DNA of 19,701 bases from Lachnospiraceae bacterium UBA3863 (GCA_002392385.1 DGGX01000045.1:1-19701), one strand, 5' to 3'; counted from the stretch's first letter, positions 7,995 through 15,013 are shown. Notes: generated by a model not told the origin, from the letters alone. Translations and numbers: made by a program.

Positions 7995-9559
7995 ACGATA
8001 TCAGCCTCCTCGGTCTTCTTGCTGGGAGATCCGGTATCCAGGCCGGCTGCCGAGTTGGGGTTCTCCGCATCACCGGGAGTCGGGAGCATCGCTTCGATGC
8101 TGCCCATCATCTGCATACGGTCCGCCACCTCCTGGTCCACCGCGCGGATGGCCGCCTTGGCCTGCTCTTCGGACTCACGGAAGTACCATTTCCGCAGGCC
8201 TGCCCTTGACTCTACACCTGCGGACTGGAGGGCGATCCTCTCGTTCAGCTGCTGGGCGGCATCTGTAAGGATGGAGTCGTCCCAGGTGAAGCTGACGTCA
8301 TAGTCTCCCGCCGGAGCCAGGCCGTAGATATCCACGTACTGGTCCATGGCCTTGATGACGGTCCGCAGGCAGTGCTCCAGGGCCTTCTGGTTGTCCGCGA
8401 TGGTCGCATAGGACCTCTGTCGCATGATCCGCAGTTCGGTCGCCGTCCTTGCATCCGTGGTGTGGTCCGCCTTGGCTACCGTGCCCCTGGACAGGCCGCA
8501 CAGGTCCTCCACCTTCTCCAGGATGGAGTTGAGGCCGTTGATCAGGGATACCTCACGGATCTGCGGCGAGAAGACGTTATAGAAATCATTATTGCCCTGC
8601 GTGATCTCCAGTCCGCGGAACAGCCGCTGTTTCAGCCGGGGCATATTTACGGCATTGGGGTTAGATGCACCCTCCTGGGGCTTTAACGCCATAGGATCCA
8701 CATCTATGGCCAGTTCAGACCCTTCGAATTCCCACAGCATACGGGAATACTGCATGTCCGCCTGCTGGATGACTCCTACAGCTTTTGCAAAGCAGGATGC
8801 ACCCATAGGTGAATTGACATCGATACTGTTGGCAGCCGCGACCTTGAACCAGCCGAACAGCTGCTGCCCCCGGTACTCAGTTGAATACTCTTCCTGCAGA
8901 TTGGCCCATCTGGGGACTTCCGACAGGGGGATAGGCGAGCCTATCGCATTGGGAGTAGCGGACCGGAATGCTTTCTGGGTGATGACCACCCGGTCCCCAT
9001 CGATCCTGTGCCGCTCAAGGCGCACGTAATAGTTGCCCCTACCATCAGCGAAGCCATCTGGGAAGATCACATCATCCAGCTCTCCATCATCTCCAAAAGC
9101 GACAGGATAGATGGACCAATCCGGGATGATATCAAAGTAGATACGTCCGTTCCTAGCATAGGGCTTGACGATCATGCCGCCGGCAGCGCACCCCAGCTCC
9201 AGTCTCTGGCGGAGAACCCGCCACAGCTTTTCGAACTCATCTTTCAGGAATTCCGCCCGGGGGTTGAGATTCTCATCTGACTCCTGCCCTCCCCCATTAT
9301 AGAATTTGTACTGGGACTCCAGAGTAATCTCCCTGGCCAGCTCTGCGCTTACAAAAGCTGGCAGGTTCAGGGACTCCACATCAGGATTGGACAGCCAGAC
9401 GGCCTTATTGATGTACTGGTGGTACCAGTCATCCAGGGCCACTACCATCTCCTGTGAGAGCGGCGATTTGAAGTTTTCGGCTAATTCGATAGACTTGTAC
9501 GGAATCACGCTATGTACCACCTGCCTGATCTGCTGGAAAAGGGTTCCAAGTAGGCTCAT
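7991..9559 (-). CDS. Portal protein (SPP1 Gp6-like)
   Basis: Portals form the dodecameric DNA entry vertex. The 522-residue length is normal. The N-terminus has MSLLGTLFQQIRQVVHSVIP and a DWYHQYINKAVWL segment. The middle has the portal pattern LRQRLELGCAAGGMIVKPY, DIIPDWSIYPVAFGDDGELD and a YYVRLERHRIDGDRVVI strand pair. The C-terminal third has a helix-rich part with FRGLEITQGNNDFYNVFSPQ, the ALEHCLRTVIKAMDQYVDIY helix and FTWDDSILTDA, all typical of Firmicutes portals. It is followed by the minor head gene with ATGA coupling. A weak GGTGA ribosome site precedes the ATG, and a possible terminator hairpin lies only about 10 nt upstream. Confidence 0.88.
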   Translation of the reverse strand: MSLLGTLFQQIRQVVHSVIPYKSIELAENFKSPLSQEMVVALDDWYHQYINKAVWLSNPDVESLNLPAFVSAELAREITLESQYKFYNGGGQESDENLNPRAEFLKDEFEKLWRVLRQRLELGCAAGGMIVKPYARNGRIYFDIIPDWSIYPVAFGDDGELDDVIFPDGFADGRGNYYVRLERHRIDGDRVVITQKAFRSATPNAIGSPIPLSEVPRWANLQEEYSTEYRGQQLFGWFKVAAANSIDVNSPMGASCFAKAVGVIQQADMQYSRMLWEFEGSELAIDVDPMALKPQEGASNPNAVNMPRLKQRLFRGLEITQGNNDFYNVFSPQIREVSLINGLNSILEKVEDLCGLSRGTVAKADHTTDARTATELRIMRQRSYATIADNQKALEHCLRTVIKAMDQYVDIYGLAPAGDYDVSFTWDDSILTDAAQQLNERIALQSAGVESRAGLRKWYFRESEEQAKAAIRAVDQEVADRMQMMGSIEAMLPTPGDAENPNSAAGLDTGSPSKKTEEADIV

Positions 9560-9569
9560 AATTTCACCA

Positions 9570-9603
9570 AATCAAAAAGCGGCACCCTATATTGAGCACC
9601 GCT
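9570..9603 (-). terminator. Possible intrinsic terminator just upstream of the portal gene
   Basis: Read on the minus strand, AGCGGTGC can pair with GTGCCGCT, using two G-U wobbles, around a 10-nt loop, followed by TTTTTGATTT. On the plus strand the same positions would be C/A mismatches, so the hairpin suits minus-strand RNA. It lies between TerL and the portal and would reduce read-through unless antiterminated. Confidence 0.5.
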
Positions 9604-9632
9604 GCTTCGCGTCTATATTGATTTACGCTATG

Positions 9633-9661
9633 TTGACACCCACACGAAAAAACAGTATAAT
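9633..9661 (+). promoter_or_regulatory. Perfect-consensus sigma-A promoter on the plus strand
   Basis: TTGACA at 9633-9638, a 17-nt spacer and TATAAT at 9656-9661: both boxes match the consensus exactly. It faces away from the portal, opposite to every protein gene in the window. Transcription should start near 9668. It overlaps a 9-mer inverted repeat that could be an operator. Confidence 0.85.
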
Positions 9662-9687
9662 GTGGGTGTACATCCCCGTGTGGGTGT
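9636..9687. repeat. Three copies of a 9-mer around the plus-strand promoter (operator-like)
   Basis: ACACCCACA at 9636-9644 overlaps the -35 box. Its exact inverse TGTGGGTGT lies at 9661-9669, over the -10 edge and start site, and again at 9679-9687. One copy on each side of the -10 region is the layout expected for a repressor or other regulator. No regulator is assigned. Confidence 0.6.
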
Positions 9688-9734
9688 GCGTGTGTGTTTT
9701 GGCCTGCTGGTGCTTTCTGCCAGCAGGTTTTTTT
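9668..9734 (+). ncRNA. Predicted small RNA, about 67 nt
   Basis: The inferred transcript runs from the start site predicted by the perfect promoter to the end of the T run of the terminator. About 35 nt of GU-rich, poorly structured sequence is followed by an 8-bp terminator hairpin, the usual build of a bacterial base-pairing small RNA. No convincing reading frame with a ribosome site lies inside. Positions 9685-9698 are identical to plus-strand 17017-17030 and so complementary to the minus-strand messenger there. Start site and function are inferred. Confidence 0.6.
9703..9734 (+). terminator. Intrinsic terminator on the plus strand
   Basis: A perfect 8-bp stem, CCTGCTGG (9703-9710) / CCAGCAGG (9720-9727), with a 9-nt loop, is followed by seven T (9728-9734). 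It lies about 40 nt downstream of the plus-strand -10 box and would end that transcript. Confidence 0.88.
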
Positions 9735-9745
9735 GTGCCGCCTGC

Positions 9746-9776
9746 CTTTTGGCCGCCATGCGAGAACGGCCAAAAG
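9746..9776. repeat. Perfect 10-bp inverted repeat (hairpin)
   Basis: CTTTTGGCCG (9746-9755) and CGGCCAAAAG (9767-9776) form a perfect 10-bp stem with an 11-nt loop. Neither side has a proper T run. It lies between the plus-strand terminator and the small frame at 9809. It may be a transcript-end hairpin for TerL or a stabilising structure. Confidence 0.6.
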
Positions 9777-9808
9777 TCAAACGGTGCTTTGAAAGAAAGG
9801 AGGTTAAT

Positions 9809-9862
9809 ATGAAAAAGATAAACCTATTATCATTGACCTTTCCTCCGCCAGACGCGCTCTAG
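9809..9862 (+). CDS. Possible 17-residue peptide with a strong ribosome binding site
   Basis: AAAGGAGG (9796-9803) lies 5 nt before ATG 9809. The frame reads MKKINLLSLTFPPPDAL and ends with TAG. Start context is better than that of many real genes here. The product would have two lysines at the N-terminus followed by a short hydrophobic stretch and PPP. The 3' part overlaps the TerL end in antisense. It is downstream of the plus-strand terminator, so expression would need read-through. It could be a chance match; no function is proposed. Confidence 0.3.
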   Translation: MKKINLLSLTFPPPDAL

Positions 9863-11101
9863 CGCATACCTGACGGAATCGATGGAATGGTTATCGTGAT
9901 CAGGATACCCGGATATAATCTCGTCATCCGGTGACCTGTCGTATTCATAATTCACGAATTCCTGCGCTGTGGCCGGGCACCGTACCGGGTCGATGACGAT
10001 GGACCGCAGCGACTGCAGCCATTTCATGCCGTACCGTACTGAGTCAGGACCTTTGATCGCGCCCCGGCACAGGGATCCGTATGATCTGTAGTCATTGACC
10101 GACTTGGGCTCCGCCGAATCAGCGGTGATCAGGTCTGCACCGGTGACCCCTTTGAGGATCTGCAGGGTCCTCCAGGTATCGTAGTTGGACTGCTTATTCG
10201 TCCGATATTCATCAAAAATGTACAGGGTCTGGCTGGCGGGTCTGTAATGCATCTTTGACCAGTGGAAAGGATCCGGATACCAGCCCCAGTCGATGCCCAT
10301 GTAGATCTGTCCGAAGGAAGCGATCTCTTCGTCCGTGATCGGACGGATGTCAAGATTATCAAAGACCTCGCCCCCCGTACCGATGGCTTCGCCCAGGTAC
10401 TCATGCCGGTATGCCCTGGGGTTGGTCTGTTTTAGGATCTCCGCATCATCAAGGAACTGCGGTCCCAGCCAGGCCGGGGGCACCTGGAGATAACTTGATT
10501 TATGCCGCAGGCTGTCCCGCCTAGGGATGGACACATACTGGTTGGCCCAGTTGGATTTGCTGATCGGCGGGTTGAAGCTCTTGAACACTACGAACTTTGG
10601 TCCGCCTCGGAGAAGGGACTGCTGGACGGATCGGATCTCTTCCTCGCCGGAGAACTCGTCCAGTTCTTCGAACCAGCAGTATTTAAAATACCCTCTCGCC
10701 ACTTTCAGCGATTTGATCTTTTTGGATTTGTCCAGACCACGGAAAATGATGACCTGCCCGGTGGGCATATAGGTCATGCGATGGGGATTCTGGGTACATT
10801 TCCAGAATCCAGTCACTCCCAGCGTTTCTATGGCCCACAGGCACTGCTCGTAGACCGATGTGCTTATCGTAGATGCTACTTTTCGAAAAACGACCGCATT
10901 AGCATTAACGTCCTGCATTATCCCCAGGACGATCATGACTGAGATGAACGAAGACTTGGTGGATCCTCGTCCTCCGTACAGATCATAGTAGGTGTGCAGG
11001 CCGTCCTGGATGTCCCAGTATACTGGATAGAACTGCGGGGAGATTATGTTCGACAATGCTGCTGTAGCAGGCGTCGGAGAGTTATTCGCCATCCTCCTCA
11101 T
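9830..11101 (-). CDS. terL: Terminase large subunit (ATPase and nuclease)
   Basis: TerL powers DNA packaging and cuts the concatemer. The 423-residue product has the Walker A GGRGSTKS (residues 43-50), Walker B with catalytic Glu in YCWFEELDEF (141-150) and a coupling-type SFNPP (175-179). The nuclease domain follows with GIDWG (269-273, Asp271), ADSAEPKS (327-334) and DNHSIDSVRYALE (403-415, Asp408). This is the Terminase_3 / Terminase_3C layout. The reading frame overlaps the TerS end by 20 nt. ATG 11092 (MANNS...) is an alternative start: the AGAGG spaced 9 nt fits it, whereas ATG 11101 directly abuts its purine-rich site. Confidence 0.93.
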   Translation of the reverse strand: MRRMANNSPTPATAALSNIISPQFYPVYWDIQDGLHTYYDLYGGRGSTKSSFISVMIVLGIMQDVNANAVVFRKVASTISTSVYEQCLWAIETLGVTGFWKCTQNPHRMTYMPTGQVIIFRGLDKSKKIKSLKVARGYFKYCWFEELDEFSGEEEIRSVQQSLLRGGPKFVVFKSFNPPISKSNWANQYVSIPRRDSLRHKSSYLQVPPAWLGPQFLDDAEILKQTNPRAYRHEYLGEAIGTGGEVFDNLDIRPITDEEIASFGQIYMGIDWGWYPDPFHWSKMHYRPASQTLYIFDEYRTNKQSNYDTWRTLQILKGVTGADLITADSAEPKSVNDYRSYGSLCRGAIKGPDSVRYGMKWLQSLRSIVIDPVRCPATAQEFVNYEYDRSPDDEIISGYPDHDNHSIDSVRYALERVWRRKGQ

Positions 11102-11600
11102 CCTCTTCTATGATATCGACCGGGATGGCCGGGACTCTGGGGATGTCACAGATGATGTTTATCGCAGGCGCACTGGCAGCAGCCCTCTCCTGGGCAGCTA
11201 CGTTCCAGCCCCGGAAGTTGTTCTGCAGGGAGAACTGCGCCCCTCTGGAACCTTCCCTGTCATACAGCCGGCTTTCAGTATATGCCTCCAGGCGCGTCAT
11301 GGCCACGGTAATGGCCTCCATGAACTCTGCTTTCGCCTTGTAATCCAGAAGGGACTGTCTGGTCTTGAACCCCAGAGCCAGGGCAAGTCCTGACACGGTA
11401 GGTGGTTTCTGACCCACGACCACAGGGTGGCCATACTTATCGTACACGATCTCACCATATTCATCCTTGAGGACATGTCCTTCGCAATCTTTGAAATACT
11501 GGTCGATGAGACCGATGATCTCTTCTTTGTGTTTATACTTAGGCGGCCTGCAAAATTTAGGACTTAGTTTCGGTCTTTGTTTCTTATCACCGGCTTCCAT
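11082..11600 (-). CDS. terS: Terminase small subunit (gp3-like)
   Basis: TerS recognises the packaging site and hands DNA to TerL. The 172-residue product has an N-terminal KYKHKEEIIGLIDQYFKDCE, a short beta insertion (YGEIVYDKYGHPVVV), then a helix-turn-helix-like QKPPTVSGLALALGFKTRQS (65-84). The C-terminal part has the familiar 'A...IE/LEAYTESRLYDREG', GAQFSLQNNFRGW and an acidic tail IIEEDEEDGE. This layout matches P22 gp3-like small terminases of Firmicutes phages. AGGAGG is 5 nt from the ATG. The acidic tail overlaps the TerL start. Confidence 0.85.
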   Translation of the reverse strand: MEAGDKKQRPKLSPKFCRPPKYKHKEEIIGLIDQYFKDCEGHVLKDEYGEIVYDKYGHPVVVGQKPPTVSGLALALGFKTRQSLLDYKAKAEFMEAITVAMTRLEAYTESRLYDREGSRGAQFSLQNNFRGWNVAAQERAAASAPAINIICDIPRVPAIPVDIIEEDEEDGE

Positions 11601-11608
11601 GTTGCCTC

Positions 11609-12304
11609 CTAATAGCGGATAGATTTCCGCGAAATGATGAATGCATCGCGCGTCAGGCCCACATAGTTGCCGTTGCTGACACGGATGACATTGTACCCCA
11701 TCTTCAGCGCCATCTGCGATTCACTGAGCCGTGATCCCGAATTACGGACTTCTCTGGAAACCCTTTCATAGCTGATCACTCTTGCATTAGGGTTCAGCAC
11801 CATCCTGGTGACCGTGTTCCCGGAGCCCGCCATAGCCCTGGCGGACTCTACATTTCTCGCCACCAGAAAGCCGTCGCTATAGTTATTGGCCGTGACATCG
11901 GTCTTGCCGGACTGCAGGAAGCGGTCATAATCTTCTTTGCCGCGCCAGCCCCTGTACATGACGGTCGCACCAGACATACGGACGAACCGCTCAAAATCGG
12001 GTTCGCTCATCACCTTTGCCCTGCCGTTGATATCGGCAGCAGTCAGGAGCTTCTGAAGACCATTCGTTTCATCAGACGCCCCGGCTCTTCTGGCAAGGTC
12101 ATCCAGATAACGCTCCGGATCGTCTGAATTCTGGAACCCGATCAGTTTCTGGTTCCCATCATCCGTATATCCACCGCGCTCTCTGTAATCGTCCCCATAA
12201 GCCTCCCGCTCCTGTCTGTCCTGGGACGCTGCGGCCTGCAGTTCAGATTTGCTCTGGGCATTCTTCTCTCCGAGCGATGCCATCTGGCTTGCTGTTTTTG
12301 CCAC
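11609..12304 (-). CDS. ADP-ribosyltransferase-fold-like phage protein
   Basis: Best start is GTG 12304: AAAGGAGG lies 7 nt upstream, giving 231 residues; the longer frame lies inside the previous gene. Residues 1-60 are hydrophilic. The C-terminal half follows the pattern of ART-like domains attached to phage head proteins: VMYRGWRG (115-122, Arg118 in the first-strand position), GFLVARNVESARAMAG (145-160) where families show '..y.S....A..Y', TRMVLNPNARVISYERV (166-182) and GYNVIRVSNGNYVGLTRDAF (203-222). The expected Ser-Thr pair is replaced by Val-Ala-Arg, and no clear catalytic Glu is seen, so it may be inactive or divergent. It sits between DUF4417 and TerS. Fold assignment is by recall and not verified. 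Confidence 0.45.
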   Translation of the reverse strand: MAKTASQMASLGEKNAQSKSELQAAASQDRQEREAYGDDYRERGGYTDDGNQKLIGFQNSDDPERYLDDLARRAGASDETNGLQKLLTAADINGRAKVMSEPDFERFVRMSGATVMYRGWRGKEDYDRFLQSGKTDVTANNYSDGFLVARNVESARAMAGSGNTVTRMVLNPNARVISYERVSREVRNSGSRLSESQMALKMGYNVIRVSNGNYVGLTRDAFIISRKSIRY

Positions 12305-12956
12305 GCTGCGCCCTCCTTTCATCGAATCTCGCAGTGAACACTGGGAGCGGAGTGATGATGCTCTTAAATCCGTCCAGTTCTTCTGGTACCGGCCCACGCC
12401 ATAGGATCTCCCTGGGATACAGCTTTTCGATCATCAGGTAGAAACCATCCACGAGCCATTTACGGTACTCTGGGTCTGATACGCAGCCAAGACTGGACAG
12501 GGCTACGACGCCTCCCACGGGCTCCCCATCAAAGCACCATTCAAAGGTGGATGGATCGCTCCATGTGATGGTGGGTACCACAAGGGCGCCGTGTGCCTGC
12601 CAATACGCCGCGCACCAGTGCTTTCGGTAATGGTTGTAGATCTGTACGGCCTTGGGGAAATCAGAATACGGAGAAAAGTCAGGACTCAGTACGGCCCCGA
12701 ACTGGGCCATCCTGTCCGCATACCTGTCAGCATCCCGCCACACCCTGATGAACTGGTAGTCATCGATGAAGAAATGCACACCATGCTCTTTCGGCTCTCT
12801 GCAGCCACGGACATAGTTGAACCCGATCCAGCTGAGTCCGTCCGGCAGATGATAAACAGGTGCGATCTTCGGGATATTATATTGACCTACTCCGGGAAAT
12901 GCGGCTTTCTGCAGGTTCTCATAGTCCCGCACGGCGCGGTATGTCTCTCCGTTCAT
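12243..12956 (-). CDS. DUF4417 protein
   Basis: The 237-residue product matches the DUF4417 pattern well: 'NIPKIAPVYHLPDGLSWIGFN', then GVHFFIDDYQFIRVWRDADR, then FGAVLSPDFSPYSDFPKA, QIYNHYRKHWCAAYWQAHG, VVPTITWSDPSTFEWCFDG, and a C-terminal LYPREILWRG. The family is common in Clostridia phages and of unknown biochemical role. It is the first gene of the late block. A terminator hairpin lies 12 nt upstream, and the GGAGG ribosome site is only 3 nt from the ATG and can pair with the left arm of that hairpin. The basic C-terminus overlaps the start of the next gene. Confidence 0.85.
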   Translation of the reverse strand: MNGETYRAVRDYENLQKAAFPGVGQYNIPKIAPVYHLPDGLSWIGFNYVRGCREPKEHGVHFFIDDYQFIRVWRDADRYADRMAQFGAVLSPDFSPYSDFPKAVQIYNHYRKHWCAAYWQAHGALVVPTITWSDPSTFEWCFDGEPVGGVVALSSLGCVSDPEYRKWLVDGFYLMIEKLYPREILWRGPVPEELDGFKSIITPLPVFTARFDERRAQRGKNSKPDGIARREECPEQI

Positions 12957-13107
12957 GATCCTCCAGCAAAAAAGGCCTCCGGCTGGGAGGCCCGTGGCAA
13001 CAGTGCAAGCCGGGACTGGTGCTTACACTATTTGCTATTTTAAACGTATCACAATTCTTAGCCGATTGCAACAGATTTTACAGATAATTTATCTTATAAA
13101 GGCTATT
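12957..13107 (-). promoter_or_regulatory. Leader between late regulator and late genes
   Basis: An AT-rich stretch (13021-13107) contains a perfect 13-bp palindrome AGATAATTTATCT (13082-13094). It is followed in the transcription direction by a GC-rich stretch and a terminator. I find no strong -35/-10 pair on the minus strand. The layout (regulator gene, site, terminator, late genes) resembles late-control leaders of lambdoid type, but that is inference. Confidence 0.5.
12968..12992 (-). terminator. Intrinsic terminator / attenuator before the late genes
   Basis: On the minus strand GGCCTCC and GGAGGCC form a perfect 7-bp stem with a 5-nt loop, followed by six T (plus-strand A run 12968-12973). 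It ends 12 nt before the DUF4417 ATG. An alternative pairing of CCTCCCAGC with GCTGGAGG (12960-12967, the DUF4417 ribosome site) is mutually exclusive with it. Confidence 0.88.
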
Positions 13108-13560
13108 TTATTTATCCGGCGGATCTGGGAACCCATGCTCGTCTGCGTACTGGTAGATGTACCTGCGGCACCTGTCCCTGACGGAGGCACCAGTGGCATG
13201 CCCCCTTAACTCTTCCGCAACGCGGTCCCACCCCTTGCCATCATAGAAACGGAGGATCAGGGTCCTGCGCGCCCAGGCATCCGGGATGTCCCGCAGGACT
13301 CCGAGCAGCCAGATCTGACGCGCTCTCAAACAGGTCAGATGGTCAGTGAGCTCACGGATCAGTTCGTGGTTCCGTAATGCCAGGTTCTCCACCGGGGACG
13401 CGGGACCGGAGGAGCCCCCGACGCCATCATAGCTTACCCCGGACAGGACTGTCCCGCGCGCCGCTTTCAGCTTCCGCTCCAGATCCCGGTATTCGCATCT
13501 TAGGTCATACATTTCCGTCAATGCAGTCCACAGCAGATTGCCTTTTTCACTCATCCGCAT
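13108..13560 (-). CDS. Sigma-70 region 4-like late transcription regulator (DUF1492/ArpU type)
   Basis: 150 residues. The N-terminal half is a charged helix, MYDLRCEYRDLERKLKAARG, followed by SYDGVGGSSGPASPVENLAL, the loop typical of DUF1492-like proteins. The C-terminal half has 'IPDAWARRTLILRFYDGKGW' and DRVAEELRGHATGASVRDRC, a sigma-r4-like helix-turn-helix with the 'iL..RY..g.sw..vA..l' pattern. Proteins like this sit just upstream of terminase genes and control late transcription in Gram-positive phages. A GGAGG lies 3 nt from ATG 13560 and 9 nt from ATG 13554; the second is the better start. It overlaps the helicase end. Confidence 0.75.
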   Translation of the reverse strand: MRMSEKGNLLWTALTEMYDLRCEYRDLERKLKAARGTVLSGVSYDGVGGSSGPASPVENLALRNHELIRELTDHLTCLRARQIWLLGVLRDIPDAWARRTLILRFYDGKGWDRVAEELRGHATGASVRDRCRRYIYQYADEHGFPDPPDK

Positions 13561-14953
13561 GTACCTCCTTTATCCTTGCTTTCAGCGCATCCAGCAGGGC
13601 GTCCTGTGTGCTGCGCTTGTCCTGCAGCGCCACCATGACATCCCTGTCCATCCCGCCCTTCACGATCAGGTGGTGGATGATCACCGGATGCTCCTGCCCC
13701 TGCCTGTACAGCCTGGCGTTGGCCTGCTGGTACTGCTCCAGCGCCCAGGTCAGGCCGAACCAGATGATATGGTGGCCGCCCCTCTGGAGATTAAGGCCAT
13801 ATCCGCAGGATGCGGGGTGGGCCAGCAGGATATCTACTTTACCATCATTCCACGCATCGGCGTCCTGGGAGCCTGTATAGACCCGCACCCTCAAAGAAGA
13901 CATGCTCCCCAGGCAGGCCAGGATCCGGTCCAGGTCATGCTTGAACTGGTAGAATACCAGCGCATGCTGCCCCTGCAGCCGTTCTATAGTCTCCACCAGG
14001 GCATCCAGCTTGCAGGAGTGGATCTCCTTGACGCCAGCAGATTCCCCATCCAGATCGGTAGCATAGACTGCCCCGTTGCACAGCTGCAGCAGCTTACCGG
14101 TCAGGACGCCGGCGGATGATGCCACCACGACGTCCTCTTCGGATACCGGCAGGAGCATGTCATGCTCCAGCTGCCTGTACGCTTTCTGGGCCTTACCATC
14201 CAGGACGACTGGTATGTCATCGTAGATCAGGTCCGGCATGTCCAGATAGTCATCCGCTTTCATGCTGATGCAGATGTCGGATATCTTTGAGAACACGGCT
14301 TCCCTGGCAAAGGGCTTGGGTACATAGTTATACACCTGCATCCCATTCCGCAGACCTGGGTTGAAGTACATCTCGCGGTAGCATGTGATGGTCCTGCCCA
14401 ACCGCTGTCCGCCGTCCAGGAGGTATATCTGGCTCCACAGGTCTTCCAGCCCATGCGGGGCTGGGGTGCCGGTCAGCAACACCAGCCTGCGGATCTTAGG
14501 GCGGACCACTTTCAGCGCCTTGAACCGCTTGGCGCGGTGGTTCTTGAAGCTGGATGACTCATCCAGGACTACCATGTCGAACGGCCAGTCCCTGCCATGC
14601 CTGTAATGTTCCACCAGCCAGGGGATGTTCTCCCTGTTGATGACATAGATGTCAGCTTTTTCCTGCAGGGCCCGGATCCTCTGGTCCCGGCTCCCCAGGA
14701 CGTGGGATATACGCAGGTCCTGCAGATGCTCCCACTGACGCCTTTCATCTTCCCACGTAGCTTCTGCCACCTTCTTAGGCGCGACTACCAGGACCCTGCT
14801 CACTGCGAACATGTAATACTTCAGCGCCCTTACAGCTGTCAAGGTTATGACGGTCTTGCCCAAGCCCATGTCCAGGAACAGGCCGCAATACGGCTGTGAC
14901 AATATCAGGTTTATACAGTGTTCCTGGTATTTATGGGGTACGAACCTTTTCAT
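13547..14953 (-). CDS. SNF2-type DEAD/H-box helicase
   Basis: A 468-residue superfamily 2 helicase of the small SNF2-like kind common in Firmicutes phages. Start ATG 14953 (MKRFVPHKYQ) gives the usual N-terminus; the frame extends 10 codons further without a better start. Motifs: Q-like KYQEHCI, motif I DMGLGKT (28-34), Ia VLVVAPKKV (54-62), II DESS (131-134), III LLTGTP (159-164), V ASCGYGLNLQ and VI QANARLYRQGQ (410-420) with the arginine fingers. No HNH or zinc domain is attached. It would remodel or unwind DNA using ATP, probably in replication or recombination. It is downstream of DUF3310 and overlaps the late regulator. Confidence 0.92.
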   Translation of the reverse strand: MKRFVPHKYQEHCINLILSQPYCGLFLDMGLGKTVITLTAVRALKYYMFAVSRVLVVAPKKVAEATWEDERRQWEHLQDLRISHVLGSRDQRIRALQEKADIYVINRENIPWLVEHYRHGRDWPFDMVVLDESSSFKNHRAKRFKALKVVRPKIRRLVLLTGTPAPHGLEDLWSQIYLLDGGQRLGRTITCYREMYFNPGLRNGMQVYNYVPKPFAREAVFSKISDICISMKADDYLDMPDLIYDDIPVVLDGKAQKAYRQLEHDMLLPVSEEDVVVASSAGVLTGKLLQLCNGAVYATDLDGESAGVKEIHSCKLDALVETIERLQGQHALVFYQFKHDLDRILACLGSMSSLRVRVYTGSQDADAWNDGKVDILLAHPASCGYGLNLQRGGHHIIWFGLTWALEQYQQANARLYRQGQEHPVIIHHLIVKGGMDRDVMVALQDKRSTQDALLDALKARIKEVHADE

Positions 14954-14983
14954 GCTGCCACATCCTCTCCATACGCACAACAA

Positions 14984-15003
14984 CTGCGGCCCGGTGGCCG
15001 CAG
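14984..15003. repeat. Perfect 8-bp hairpin between DUF3310 and helicase genes
   Basis: CTGCGGCC and GGCCGCAG form a perfect stem with a 4-nt loop. On the minus strand only a broken T run (TTGTTG) follows, so it is at best a weak terminator; it could also limit RNA decay between the two genes. Confidence 0.5.
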
Positions 15004-15013
15004 CTGGTCATGA

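Noticed and set aside
9564..9773. A 69-codon minus-strand frame in the TerL-portal gap
   Set aside because: It needs a TTG start without a ribosome site and runs through the terminator hairpins; His/Arg-rich composition comes from the repeats.
9662..9862. A 66-codon plus-strand frame from GTG in the same gap
   Set aside because: It starts at the promoter's -10 edge and crosses an intrinsic terminator; only its last 17 codons have a proper start site.
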